From Ruminococcaceae bacterium UBA1236 (GTDB lineage Bacteria > Bacillota > Clostridia > Oscillospirales > Acutalibacteraceae): a stretch of DNA of 46,191 nt. The DNA is taken from contig DBWO01000038.1 in NCBI GenBank assembly GCA_002309055.1, positions 1 to 46,191 of the forward strand, written 5' to 3'. Every line of letters begins with the position of its first letter. The first letter of the stretch is position 1. Of the stretch, positions 23,607 through 31,303 are shown piece after piece. Both the position numbers and the translations under genes were made by a program. A model generated the notes under the pieces. The model worked only from the letters and a program-made list of their open reading frames with translations, ran no database searches and was not told the origin of the DNA.

Positions 23607-24053
23607 TTACAGGGTGTATCTCATCTTTTCGGGGTTGCAGATTGTGCCGCGCTTGCCGCAGGCAACGCAGTGAGTGTCAATCGCGGGGGCTGTGTCCCAG
23701 TCGAGCGCCTCCCAGCCGAGGTTTTTATAAAAATCCGGCTCCTTCGCGCAGGCCCATACTTCGCTGACACCGAGTGAGCGGGCGTGGTCGAGCACGATAT
23801 CCTGCATAATTTTGCCATAGCCCTTTCCGTGCAGGTCCTCCCTGACGGCAATGTTGCCGAGAGTATAAACATCGTCTCTTATTTCAAGGGTTGAGGATGC
23901 CATCAGCTCGCCCGTTACGGGGTCGTCCATACGCCACATTTTAACTATCTTTTCGGGCGCGGCTGTGCTTATTTCAACGCCTATTCCGTTCTCTTTGAAT
24001 AAAACGGAAAGCGGATAAAAATCGTCTGTCTCACGGATGATATATTCTTCCAT
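23607..24053 (-). CDS. GNAT-family N-acetyltransferase
   Basis: 148 residues with the acetyl-CoA-binding pattern YTLGNIAVREDLHGKGYGKI and a late FYKNLGWEAL segment. The C-terminus has CVACGKRGTIC, a cysteine cluster unusual for the fold and possibly a metal site. It begins at ATG with AAAGGAGG upstream and is co-transcribed with the DRTG phosphatase. Substrate unknown. Confidence 0.85.
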   Translation of the reverse strand: MEEYIIRETDDFYPLSVLFKENGIGVEISTAAPEKIVKMWRMDDPVTGELMASSTLEIRDDVYTLGNIAVREDLHGKGYGKIMQDIVLDHARSLGVSEVWACAKEPDFYKNLGWEALDWDTAPAIDTHCVACGKRGTICNPEKMRYTL

Positions 24054-24095
24054 AACCGTACCTCCTTTTTTCTGTGATTATTTACAACGGATGAT

Positions 24096-24124
24096 AGTTT
24101 ATCACACTTGCACAAATAATTCAA
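24096..24124 (-). promoter_or_regulatory. Promoter of the GNAT-phosphatase operon
   Basis: Minus strand: TTGAAT (24124-24119), 17 bases, TAAACT (24101-24096). Confidence 0.5.
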
Positions 24125-24179
24125 CATAAATTTTATTAAAATGCCATATTTATTTTTCCTATATAGATTATTTGCGCTC

Positions 24180-24208
24180 TTGAACAGTGAGCGGCTCTGC
24201 TGTATAAT
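24180..24208 (+). promoter_or_regulatory. Promoter of the first small secreted protein gene
   Basis: TTGAAC at 24180-24185, 17-base spacer, TATAAT at 24203-24208; AGGAGG ribosome site at 24217-24222. Confidence 0.75.
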
Positions 24209-24229
24209 GAAAAAACAGGAGGCGTTACA

Positions 24230-24742
24230 ATGAAAAAATGTGTTTGTCTTTTGCTTGCGTTTATTCTCGCGTTTTCGATATTTACTCTGCCGGCTTACGC
24301 CGCCGCGGATACCGGAGTTGTGATTCACCTGAGCGATGACCTTGACGGCCTCTCCGCGAGGGATTATGAAAAATTTGCCTCATTCACGAGCGGAAACTGC
24401 TCCTTTGATTTGCTCGCCCCCGCCGGACCCGTTTATTTTTCGGACTGCGCCGGCACTTCGTTTGACGGTCCGCTTACCGCGGGCAGAACTTACAGCGTTT
24501 ATTATAGTCTGATGCCCGATGAAGGGCTTGACCCGCAAAGCTGCGAGCTTGAATTTGACTGCGACAGCGGCGTAAAGGTGATTTCATACTCCGCCGTTAA
24601 ATACAGTGACAGCGAAACCACTGCCGAAAGATACGGCCTTACGGTATTCGCGCAGGTTACGGTGCGGGGCAGTTTTCTTCAGCGCGTTATCGGCATCATA
24701 CTTGACCTTATCGCGAAAATAAAGGCGTGGCAGCTATATTGA
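24230..24742 (+). CDS. Secreted protein with cohesin-like beta domain and amphipathic C-terminal tail
   Basis: 170 residues. A signal peptide (1-~25, cleavage after AYA) is followed by a beta-rich domain whose GRTYSVYYSLMPDEG and GLTVFAQVTVRG segments loosely resemble bacterial Ig or cohesin-like folds. The last ~24 residues (FLQRVIGIILDLIAKIKAWQ) form an amphipathic hydrophobic helix rather than a sortase signal. No catalytic motif. The next gene also encodes a small exported protein with a similar tail, under its own promoter. Surface attachment by the tail is conjecture. Confidence 0.7.
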   Translation: MKKCVCLLLAFILAFSIFTLPAYAAADTGVVIHLSDDLDGLSARDYEKFASFTSGNCSFDLLAPAGPVYFSDCAGTSFDGPLTAGRTYSVYYSLMPDEGLDPQSCELEFDCDSGVKVISYSAVKYSDSETTAERYGLTVFAQVTVRGSFLQRVIGIILDLIAKIKAWQLY

Positions 24743-24751
24743 TAAGAGCAC

Positions 24752-24780
24752 TTGATTAACGGGTAAAAAGGTGATATAAT
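24752..24780 (+). promoter_or_regulatory. Promoter of the second small secreted protein gene
   Basis: TTGATT at 24752-24757, 17-base spacer, TATAAT at 24775-24780; AGGAGG follows about 20 bases later. Confidence 0.75.
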
Positions 24781-24811
24781 CAACACAATATCAAAACAGG
24801 AGGAAAAGAAA

Positions 24812-25165
24812 ATGAAACTTGCAAAGCTTATTTCAATCATTCTCGCGCTTACGCTTGTATTCGGCGCGTGCGCAGTCGGCTTCACCGCATTCGCGGCAGA
24901 TGATGGCAGCGACGGCACAACCGAAGAGGTGCCCGTGGGCAACACGGACGACGGCTCCGAAAATCCGCCCGATGAGCCCCCCGTTGACACACCCGATGAT
25001 ACTCCCGATGACGGCGAAGAGACAGAAGAAGAGCAGCCGGAAGGCTTCCTCGCGAGATTCTTCAGCAAGCTTATTGACAAGACCGTGCGTCTTTACAATT
25101 TCCTTATGGTTCCCATCAGAATCATCTTCGCAGGTATACCCATGATCAACATCGATATATCATAA
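24812..25165 (+). CDS. Small secreted acidic Pro-rich protein with amphipathic tail
   Basis: 117 residues. Signal peptide 1-~29 (cleavage after AFA), then a disordered Asp/Glu/Pro/Thr-rich linker (30-75, PPDEPPVDTPDDTPDDGEE), then FLARFFSKLIDKTVRLYNFL and a short hydrophobic end. With no folded domain between signal and tail it looks like a linker-plus-anchor module. The tail's opening (GFL, aromatic, basic) resembles those of the proteins at 24230 and 39102. Function unknown. Confidence 0.65.
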   Translation: MKLAKLISIILALTLVFGACAVGFTAFAADDGSDGTTEEVPVGNTDDGSENPPDEPPVDTPDDTPDDGEETEEEQPEGFLARFFSKLIDKTVRLYNFLMVPIRIIFAGIPMINIDIS

Positions 25166-25171
25166 AGGCGT

Positions 25172-25253
25172 CTGCATTTAAGCGAAAAACAAAAAGGCAA
25201 AAACTATTTAAGGGCTTACAGTTGTTTTTAACTGTGAGCCCTTGATTGTTGCA
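25172..25253 (+). repeat. Structured 83-base repeat, copy A
   Basis: Aligned with copy B (25391-25473): shared left part (CTGCA, AAGCGAAAAACAAA, CAAAAAC), then a 14-bp hairpin (25210-25223 with 25230-25243) ending GAGCCCTTG and TTGCA. The six distal base pairs differ from copy B but stay paired. It follows the small secreted protein gene and could act as a terminator, though its T run is poor. Between copies A and B (25254-25390) I see no gene, only a further hairpin at 25371-25399. Confidence 0.7.
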
Positions 25254-25370
25254 AAAACATATCTTCAGCTTTGTGTAATAAGAAAAACTTGTATTTGTCT
25301 TTTTCGGCGTTTTTCCGCCCTCGCCGTATCTGTATACTGTCTTCGGTCGGAGAAAACGCCGTTTTCATCC

Positions 25371-25399
25371 TAACTGCAACCGTCTTTCGGCTGCAGTTA
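25371..25399. repeat. Hairpin between and overlapping repeat copy B
   Basis: TAACTGCA and TGCAGTTA arms, continued by CCG/CGG after one mismatch, enclosing a short T-rich loop. It overlaps the first bases of copy B. Role unknown. Confidence 0.45.
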
Positions 25400-25473
25400 A
25401 GCGAAAAACAAACGGACAAAAACGAATTGAAGGGCTTGTATGTACTATTACATACGAGCCCTTGTTTTTTGCA
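25391..25473 (+). repeat. Structured 83-base repeat, copy B (also terminator)
   Basis: Hairpin arms 25430-25443 and 25450-25463 followed by GTTTTTT, a good plus-strand terminator. The proximal eight pairs, including one T-G wobble, equal copy A; the distal six (GTATGT/ACATAC) are different but fully complementary. The minus-strand sugar kinase gene ends at 25513, so it also sits where that transcript would stop. Confidence 0.75.
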
Positions 25474-25512
25474 CTGTTTGGTTTTTAACAATTACATTTT
25501 TCGAAATAGGTT

Positions 25513-27093
25513 TTATTCTGCGACTGCCGCTTTTTCCGCGGCAAGGCCTTTCTTGTAGTTTTCGAGGAATTTTTTATAGCCCTCAACATCTTCCGCCTGA
25601 GGTTTCACTTCGGTGAATTTCTGGCTGCCGAATACCGCGGTGTCAAGATAGTCCTCAAGTGCCTGCCCGTTTTCCTTCACAAGCATATAGTTCGCGAGCA
25701 CCGCCTGACCCCAGGGGCCGCCTTCGCCCGCGGTCTCCGCAACGGAAACGGGCGCGTTGAGCGCCGCCGCCATAACGGTCTGCCCCGCGAGAGGCGCCTT
25801 GAAATATCCTCCGTGTCCGAGTATGCGGTCGATTTTGACATTTTCCGCGTCAAGTATTTCCTTGCCTATCGCGAGAGTCGCCGCGGCGGATGAAAGCTGA
25901 AGACGCGCGAAATTCTCAAGCGTGAATCTGCCCGACGGGTCGCGGAAAAACATCGGTTTGCCGGTGTCAAGGCCCGTTATGACCTCGCCCGAAATGTAGT
26001 TGTATCCCACAAGGCCGCCGCAGTCCTTATCGCCCTTGAGCGAGAGCTCAAACATCTTGTCGAGCACGTTGTAAACGCTCACATCGAGGCCGAGCTCGCG
26101 GCACATTGCGGTGAACATCTCCGCCCAGGCATCGATTTCGCCCGAGCAGTTGTTGCAGTGCACCATCGCGACGGGTGAGCCCGAAGGCGTTGTGACCATA
26201 TCGATTTCGGGGTAGAGCTTTGAGAGCTTATCCTCGAGCACTACCATAAGGAAGATTGATGTGCCTGCGGAGATGTTGCCGGTTTTCTGTCTCACGGAAT
26301 TTGTCGCCACCATGCCGGTGCCCGCGTCGCCCTCGGGAGGGCAGAGAGGCACGCCCGGCGCGAATTCGCCCGTCGGGTCAAGCAGGAGGGCGCCTTCTTT
26401 TGTCAGTTCGCCCGCGTTCTCGCCCGCGACAAGTACCTCGGGAAGAATATCTTTTATATTCCACGGCATATCCGCCGAGAGCTCTTCAAATCTGCCGAGC
26501 ATGGCGCTGTCGTAATTGTTTGTTTTGCTGTCAATCGGAAACATTCCGCTCGCTTCGCCTATGCCGGCCACTCTTCTGCCCGTGAGCATACAGTGAACAT
26601 AAGTTGCGAGAGTGTGCATGGATGCAATACTGCCGACGTGTTCCTCGCCGGAAAGCATCGCCTGATAAAGGTGGGCAATACTCCAGCGCTGAGGGATGTT
26701 GAAATCAAATTCCGCGCTGAGCTTTTCGGCGGCTTCGGCGGTAATCGTGTTTCTCCAGGTGCGGAATTCCGCGAGCTGATTGCCGGCTTTGTCAAATACA
26801 AGGTAGCCGTGCATCATGCCGCTGATTCCGAGCGCTCCCGCGCCCGTGAGCTTTATGCCGTATCTGCTCTGCACATCAGCCTTCAGTGACGCGAAAGCGT
26901 CTCTTATGCCTTCCCATACAGAGTCAAGCGAATATGTCCATATGCCGTTTTTCAGTTCGTTTTCCCATTTGTGCGAGCCGAAAGCGAGGGGCTTTGCGCT
27001 CTCATCGATAAGCACTGCTTTTATTCTTGTTGAGCCGAGCTCAATGCCTATTGCGGTTTTGCCCCCGTTTATCGCGCGGATTATGTTTTCCAA
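25513..27093 (-). CDS. FGGY-family carbohydrate kinase
   Basis: About 526 residues. I place the start at TTG 27093, 8 bases after AGGAG; an in-frame GTG at 27102 overlaps that site (same pattern as rpsU). IGIELGSTRIKAVLID near the N-terminus is the FGGY phosphate-1 motif; GISGMMHGYLVFD and GNISAGTSIFLMVV, then ILGHGGYFK and AGEGGPWGQA complete the fold. It phosphorylates a sugar or polyol, most likely a pentulose such as ribulose or xylulose, judged from family membership only. No isomerase or epimerase gene is adjacent to settle it. Divergent from glyA, with its own TTGACG-17-TACAAT promoter. Confidence 0.88.
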   Translation of the reverse strand: MENIIRAINGGKTAIGIELGSTRIKAVLIDESAKPLAFGSHKWENELKNGIWTYSLDSVWEGIRDAFASLKADVQSRYGIKLTGAGALGISGMMHGYLVFDKAGNQLAEFRTWRNTITAEAAEKLSAEFDFNIPQRWSIAHLYQAMLSGEEHVGSIASMHTLATYVHCMLTGRRVAGIGEASGMFPIDSKTNNYDSAMLGRFEELSADMPWNIKDILPEVLVAGENAGELTKEGALLLDPTGEFAPGVPLCPPEGDAGTGMVATNSVRQKTGNISAGTSIFLMVVLEDKLSKLYPEIDMVTTPSGSPVAMVHCNNCSGEIDAWAEMFTAMCRELGLDVSVYNVLDKMFELSLKGDKDCGGLVGYNYISGEVITGLDTGKPMFFRDPSGRFTLENFARLQLSSAAATLAIGKEILDAENVKIDRILGHGGYFKAPLAGQTVMAAALNAPVSVAETAGEGGPWGQAVLANYMLVKENGQALEDYLDTAVFGSQKFTEVKPQAEDVEGYKKFLENYKKGLAAEKAAVAE

Positions 27094-27124
27094 AACGGTC
27101 ACTCCTTTTGCGTATTATAAATGT

Positions 27125-27153
27125 ATTGTATTATAAAGTGATGAAACCGTCAA
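27125..27153 (-). promoter_or_regulatory. Promoter of the FGGY kinase gene
   Basis: Minus strand: TTGACG (27153-27148), 17 bases, TACAAT (27130-27125). Confidence 0.6.
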
Positions 27154-27195
27154 GGAAAATATGCCCTTTGAATGTATTTTAGTTGATTTGTTACA

Positions 27196-27224
27196 TTGAC
27201 AGAAATAAGTCAATATGGTATATT
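27196..27224 (+). promoter_or_regulatory. Promoter of glyA
   Basis: TTGACA at 27196-27201, 17-base spacer, TATATT at 27219-27224, 40 bases before the start codon. Confidence 0.75.
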
Positions 27225-27263
27225 CTATTTGTTAAATTTTCGCGGAAAGCAGGATATAAAAAT

Positions 27264-28514
27264 ATGTTTTCAGATTACCTTGACACCATCGCCTTTGTGG
27301 GCAAATATGACAGCGAAGTGGCTGACGCAATGGGCCTTGAGCTCAAAAGGCAGAGAGACAATCTCGAGCTTATCGCATCAGAAAATATCGTTTCCCCCGC
27401 GGTTATGGCGGCAATGGGCAGCGTGCTTACAAACAAATATGCCGAGGGTTACCCCGGCAAGAGATATTACGGCGGCTGTGAATATGTTGATATAGTTGAG
27501 CAGATAGCCATCGACAGGGCAAAGGAGCTTTTCGGCGCCGAGGCGGCTAATGTTCAGCCCCACTCGGGCGCTCAGGCAAATATGGCGGCATACGCCGCGG
27601 TGCTTGAAACGGGCGACACCGTTATGGGTATGAGCCTTGCGCACGGCGGCCACCTCTCTCACGGCTCACCCGTAAACGCGAGCGGCAAGCTCTACAATTT
27701 CGTGCCGTACGGCGTAAATGACGAGGGCTTCATCGACTATGACGAAATCGAAAAACTCGCAAATGAATGCAAGCCGAAAATGATTGTCGCGGGTGCGTCC
27801 GCCTACCCCAGAGTAATTGATTTTGAGCGTTTTTCAAAGATAGCAAAATCCGTCGGCGCTCTCTTTATGGTTGATATGGCTCATATCGCGGGCCTTGTAG
27901 CCGCGGGGCTTCATCCCTCGCCCGTGCCCTATGCGGATATCGTGACAACCACCACTCACAAAACTCTCCGCGGCCCGAGAGGCGGCCTCATTCTCTGCAA
28001 AGAGGAGCTTCTGCCCGCCATCAACAAGTCCATATTCCCCGGCAACCAGGGCGGCCCTCTTATGCACATCATCGCGGCGAAGGCGGTTTGCTTCGGCGAA
28101 GCGCTGAAGCCCGAATTCAAGGCGTATCAGCAGCAGCTTGTCAAAAACTCAAAGGCAATGGCGCAGGGCCTCACATCAAAGGGCCTCAATCTTGTAAGCG
28201 GCGGCACCGACAACCACCTTATGCTTCTTGACCTGAGAGGCACGGGCGTTACGGGCAAAGAGCTTGAGCACCGCCTTGACAGCGTGAATATCACCGCCAA
28301 CAAAAACGCCGTTCCCAATGACCCCGAGAAGCCCTTTGTTACAAGCGGTGTGCGCCTCGGCGCGGCTGCAGTGACCACCAGAGGTCTTGTTGAAGAGGAT
28401 ATGGCGAAAATCGCGGATTACATCTTCCTTTGCATCACCGATTATGAGGCGCGCAAGGACGAAATCAAGGCCGGCGTCGCGGCAATCTGCAAAAAATATC
28501 CGCTTTACGAATAA
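27264..28514 (+). CDS. glyA: Serine hydroxymethyltransferase
   Basis: 416 residues from ATG 27264 (AGGA 10 bases upstream); an upstream in-frame start at 27183 would lie within the promoter. LELIASENIVS, YAEGYPGKRYYGG, the PLP lysine in TTTTHKTLRGPRGG and the tetrahydrofolate-binding region are all intact. It interconverts serine and glycine while charging tetrahydrofolate with a one-carbon unit. The glycine connection is echoed 1 kb downstream by a glycine riboswitch on an amino-acid symporter gene. Ends at a strong terminator. Confidence 0.98.
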   Translation: MFSDYLDTIAFVGKYDSEVADAMGLELKRQRDNLELIASENIVSPAVMAAMGSVLTNKYAEGYPGKRYYGGCEYVDIVEQIAIDRAKELFGAEAANVQPHSGAQANMAAYAAVLETGDTVMGMSLAHGGHLSHGSPVNASGKLYNFVPYGVNDEGFIDYDEIEKLANECKPKMIVAGASAYPRVIDFERFSKIAKSVGALFMVDMAHIAGLVAAGLHPSPVPYADIVTTTTHKTLRGPRGGLILCKEELLPAINKSIFPGNQGGPLMHIIAAKAVCFGEALKPEFKAYQQQLVKNSKAMAQGLTSKGLNLVSGGTDNHLMLLDLRGTGVTGKELEHRLDSVNITANKNAVPNDPEKPFVTSGVRLGAAAVTTRGLVEEDMAKIADYIFLCITDYEARKDEIKAGVAAICKKYPLYE

Positions 28515-28529
28515 ACGGTATAAAATCTT

Positions 28530-28559
28530 CCGGGCAGCCGTGTGACTGCCCGGTTTTTT
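28530..28559 (+). terminator. Terminator of glyA
   Basis: CCGGGCAG and CTGCCCGG arms, 8-base loop, T6. Confidence 0.9.
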
Positions 28560-28617
28560 ATCCTTAGCAAAAGCGTTCCGCCTGCTCCGGCACATTTTCA
28601 ATTCCGGCTTACAGCAT

Positions 28618-28647
28618 TTGACAATAGCTGTAACAATAGTGTATAAT
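28618..28647 (+). promoter_or_regulatory. Promoter of the zinc-ribbon membrane protein gene
   Basis: TTGACA at 28618-28623, 18-base spacer, TATAAT at 28642-28647; both hexamers perfect. Ribosome site GGGGG just before the ATG at 28678. Confidence 0.75.
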
Positions 28648-28677
28648 AAGCAAAATATTTAATTCGGGGGTAGAATT

Positions 28678-29175
28678 ATGAATTGTCCCAAATGCAACTC
28701 ACCTGTAGGAGAAAACGAAAAGTTCTGTTTCAATTGCGGCGCCGCATTCGAATCGCCTGTGGTAGATGAATATGTGTCCGCGCCCGCGGCACAGACCGTT
28801 CCTGAGCCTGCACCTGTTTATCAACCTTCACCGGCGGCTCCCGTTCAGGCGCCTTACGCACCGGCACAGCAGTATAACCCCTATCCGCAGCAGTATTATG
28901 CCGCTCCTCAGCAGGAATATACCGAGCCCTACAAGCCTATGAGCCCCTGGGCATACATCGGCTACAACATCCTTTTTGCGATTCCGCTTGCCGGTTTGAT
29001 TATTCTTTTAGTATTTGCTTTTGATAATACATATATAGCCCGCAGAAACTATGCACGCTCGTTCCTGATTATGATGCTTATAGGGTTGATTCTCAGCATT
29101 CTTACCATTGTCGCAATGGTTGTGCTCGGCTTCAGCATTTCCGACGCGTTAAACGAAATTGATTATATGATGTGA
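28678..29175 (+). CDS. Zinc-ribbon, Pro/Gln/Tyr-rich membrane protein
   Basis: 165 residues. A zinc ribbon at the N-terminus (CPKC at 3-6, CFNC at 17-20), a Pro/Ala/Gln/Tyr linker (30-85), then two hydrophobic segments (ILFAIPLAGLIILLVFAF and LIMMLIGLILSILTIVAMVVLGF). Many Clostridia have such zinc-ribbon plus two-TM proteins of unknown role. Monocistronic with own promoter and terminator. Confidence 0.8.
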   Translation: MNCPKCNSPVGENEKFCFNCGAAFESPVVDEYVSAPAAQTVPEPAPVYQPSPAAPVQAPYAPAQQYNPYPQQYYAAPQQEYTEPYKPMSPWAYIGYNILFAIPLAGLIILLVFAFDNTYIARRNYARSFLIMMLIGLILSILTIVAMVVLGFSISDALNEIDYMM

Positions 29176-29235
29176 GCACAGGTGCAAGCAAATCTTTAAG
29201 CAAACATTTAAGCAATTACAATATCTATCACATTC

Positions 29236-29267
29236 AGAGCCGCACCCCCGGTGCGGCTCTTCTTTTT
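29236..29267 (+). terminator. Terminator after the zinc-ribbon membrane protein gene
   Basis: AGAGCCGCAC paired with GTGCGGCTCT, 5-base loop, then TCTTTTT. Confidence 0.9.
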
Positions 29268-29349
29268 CCGGCTGTTCAATTATAATGAATGAAAATAAAC
29301 AATTATTGTTCTACTAATTCCTGTTGTTTAAAATGATTTAATAAAACTC

Positions 29350-29378
29350 TTGCAATCGGCGCATAAGTGTGATAGAAT
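29350..29378 (+). promoter_or_regulatory. Promoter of the glycine riboswitch and symporter
   Basis: TTGCAA at 29350-29355, 17-base spacer, TAGAAT at 29373-29378, about 30 bases before the first aptamer. Confidence 0.65.
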
Positions 29379-29404
29379 ACAGCGAAAAATAAATAACTTG
29401 GTTG

Positions 29405-29559
29405 AAGCTTGCAGGAAAGGTCCGCTTTTGCGGCGCCCAAGGCGTAAAACGTTCGGGAAAATGAACTGTCTGCTGACAAACCCCGGAGAATTCCATTTAT
29501 GGATGCCGAAGGTGCAAACAAGGCGACGCCTTGCCAATCTCTCAGGCCAAAGGACGGGG
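29405..29559 (+). ncRNA. Tandem glycine riboswitch
   Basis: The second aptamer (29481-29559) matches the glycine class closely: CCCC/GGGG closing stem, GGAGA, GATGCCGAAGGTGCAAAC, then CAATCTCTCAGGCCAAAGGAC. A more diverged first aptamer spans about 29411-29473 (closing stem GCAG/CTGC; CGCCCAAGGCGTAAA and GGGAAAATGAAC at the matching places). A terminator hairpin lies 35 bases on (29594-29618), before the symporter start, giving a transcriptional switch. In known examples glycine binding turns genes on. Confidence 0.93.
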
Positions 29560-29593
29560 AATATCGGAAAATTCAATTGTTTTCTTTTATTGA

Positions 29594-29618
29594 AGTCGGC
29601 AGAAGCCGGCTTTTTTGT
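29594..29618 (+). terminator. Riboswitch expression-platform terminator
   Basis: An 8-bp stem (AAGTCGGC with GCCGGCTT, one T-G pair), AGAA loop and T6, between the glycine aptamers and the symporter start codon. Confidence 0.8.
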
Positions 29619-29650
29619 TTTGCCAGACCGGGGAAAAGGATGTGCATAAA

Positions 29651-31156
29651 ATGCTGGAAAAGATTATATCCGTTATTGAGAAAGTCAACAACACTCTCAA
29701 CGGCATTGTGTGGGGCTGGCCGGTAATCATATTGATTCTCGGCACAGGCATACTCCTCACAATCCGCACAAGGGGCCTTCAGATTACGCGTTTCGGCGCC
29801 TCTCTGAATTCCACCATCGTGCCCACATTAAAAGCTCTGGGCAAAAAGAAAAAGCAGGACAGCCGTCTGCAGTCGGTGTCACAGTTTGAAGCGTTTGCAA
29901 CCGCTATTTCCGGCACCGTCGGCACGGGTAACATTGTGGGCGTTGTCTCCGCAATTCTTACCGGCGGCCCTGGCGCCGTTTTCTGGATGTGGATTTCCGC
30001 GTTTTTCGGCATGGTTACAAACTATTCCGAAAACGTGCTCGGCCTTTATTACAGAAAGAAGGACAGAGAAGGTAACCTGTCGGGCGGCGCGTTTTACTAT
30101 ATTTCATACGGTCTCAAGCGGAAATGGCTCGGCTATCTTGCCGCGATTTTCTGCGTGTTTGCCGCAATCGGTATGAGCGGCGTGCAGACAAACAAAATCT
30201 CCGGCACGCTCACCGAGGCGGTTTCAAGGGTGTCGGCGCTTGAAAATCCTTCTGTTATCAAATTTGCTGTCGGCGCAGTTGTAGCAGTCATCACAGCCGT
30301 GGTTATCATCGGCGGCATAAAGAGGATAGGCAAGGTTGCCTCAATGCTCGTGCCGTTTATGTCGCTGCTCTTCATCGTGATGGCGGTAATTGCCATAGTC
30401 ATTCACATCAGAAATGTTCCCACCGCGTTTTCGATGATTTTCTCTCACGCTTTCAATTTCAAAGCGGCGGGCGGCGGAATACTCGGCTACTCATTCTCGC
30501 AAGTTATCAAAAAGGGTATGGCGAGAGGAGTCTTTTCAAACGAGGCAGGCCTCGGCTCATCAGTTATCGCTCACTCGGCGTCCGAAACAAGGGAACCCGT
30601 TATGCAGGGCCTCTGGGGAGTGTTTGAGGTGTTCTTTGACAGCTTTATCATCTGCACACTCACCGCTTTTATGTTCCTCACATCTTTTGATATCAAAACC
30701 CTTACCCCGGGCGAAGACAGCGTTATGTCGATGAATATGTTTTCATCAAACTTCGGCAAATTCGGCACCGGAATTTTCTCGGTTATTCTGCCGCTGTTCG
30801 CATTCACCACGGTTATCGCATGGTCATATTACGGAGAGAAGGCAGTTGAATTCTGCTTCGGCAGATTCAGCGACAAAGTGCGAAAGAGCGCGGTTATGAT
30901 TTTCAAGATGGTCTATGTTGTTCTCATCGCCATTTCATCAACGATTCACAGCGATCTCATCTGGGCGATTGACGACACTTTCAACGGCCTTATGGCGGTA
31001 CCTAATCTCATTTGTCTCATAGCTCTAAGCTCGCTTGTTGTGAAGATTACAAAGAACTACTTTGACCGCAAAAAAGGCGCTGAAATAGAGCCGATGCTCT
31101 CCGCCTACCCCGAAATAAACGAGGAATTCAAAGAGGATATTGAATCGGCGGAATAA
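29651..31156 (+). CDS. AGCS-family sodium:alanine/glycine symporter
   Basis: 501 residues from ATG 29651 (AAAAGGA ten bases upstream); an earlier in-frame ATG at 29615 lies in the riboswitch terminator. About 11 hydrophobic segments and the AGCS signatures FEAFATAISGTVGTGNIVGV (transport core), FWMWISAFFGMVTNYSENVL and GVFSNEAGLGSS are present. It imports alanine or glycine with sodium. Control by the tandem glycine riboswitch indicates glycine as a physiological substrate. The C-terminal tail is cytoplasmic and charged. Ends at a bidirectional hairpin. Confidence 0.96.
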   Translation: MLEKIISVIEKVNNTLNGIVWGWPVIILILGTGILLTIRTRGLQITRFGASLNSTIVPTLKALGKKKKQDSRLQSVSQFEAFATAISGTVGTGNIVGVVSAILTGGPGAVFWMWISAFFGMVTNYSENVLGLYYRKKDREGNLSGGAFYYISYGLKRKWLGYLAAIFCVFAAIGMSGVQTNKISGTLTEAVSRVSALENPSVIKFAVGAVVAVITAVVIIGGIKRIGKVASMLVPFMSLLFIVMAVIAIVIHIRNVPTAFSMIFSHAFNFKAAGGGILGYSFSQVIKKGMARGVFSNEAGLGSSVIAHSASETREPVMQGLWGVFEVFFDSFIICTLTAFMFLTSFDIKTLTPGEDSVMSMNMFSSNFGKFGTGIFSVILPLFAFTTVIAWSYYGEKAVEFCFGRFSDKVRKSAVMIFKMVYVVLIAISSTIHSDLIWAIDDTFNGLMAVPNLICLIALSSLVVKITKNYFDRKKGAEIEPMLSAYPEINEEFKEDIESAE

Positions 31157-31179
31157 AATCCGGTTTTCGCTTTAAAAGA

Positions 31180-31217
31180 AACAGGGCTTGTATGCGTTTT
31201 GCATACAAGCCCTGTTT
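31180..31217. terminator. Bidirectional terminator between symporter and unknown gene
   Basis: ACAGGGCTTGTATGC paired perfectly with its complement, 5-base loop, short T runs on both sides. The stem shares AGGGCTTGTATG with repeat copy B at 25430. Confidence 0.8.
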
Positions 31218-31303
31218 ATCGTAATTAAGCACCGCTTAACCGGGAATAATTATTATATTTTCAGTGGGTTTCCCGGCCTTGAACGGATTTCGGTTAAACA
31301 GAA

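Noticed and set aside
25172..25473. CRISPR-like repeat pair
   Set aside because: Two copies only, repeat length 83 with internal hairpin and no regular spacers or cas genes.
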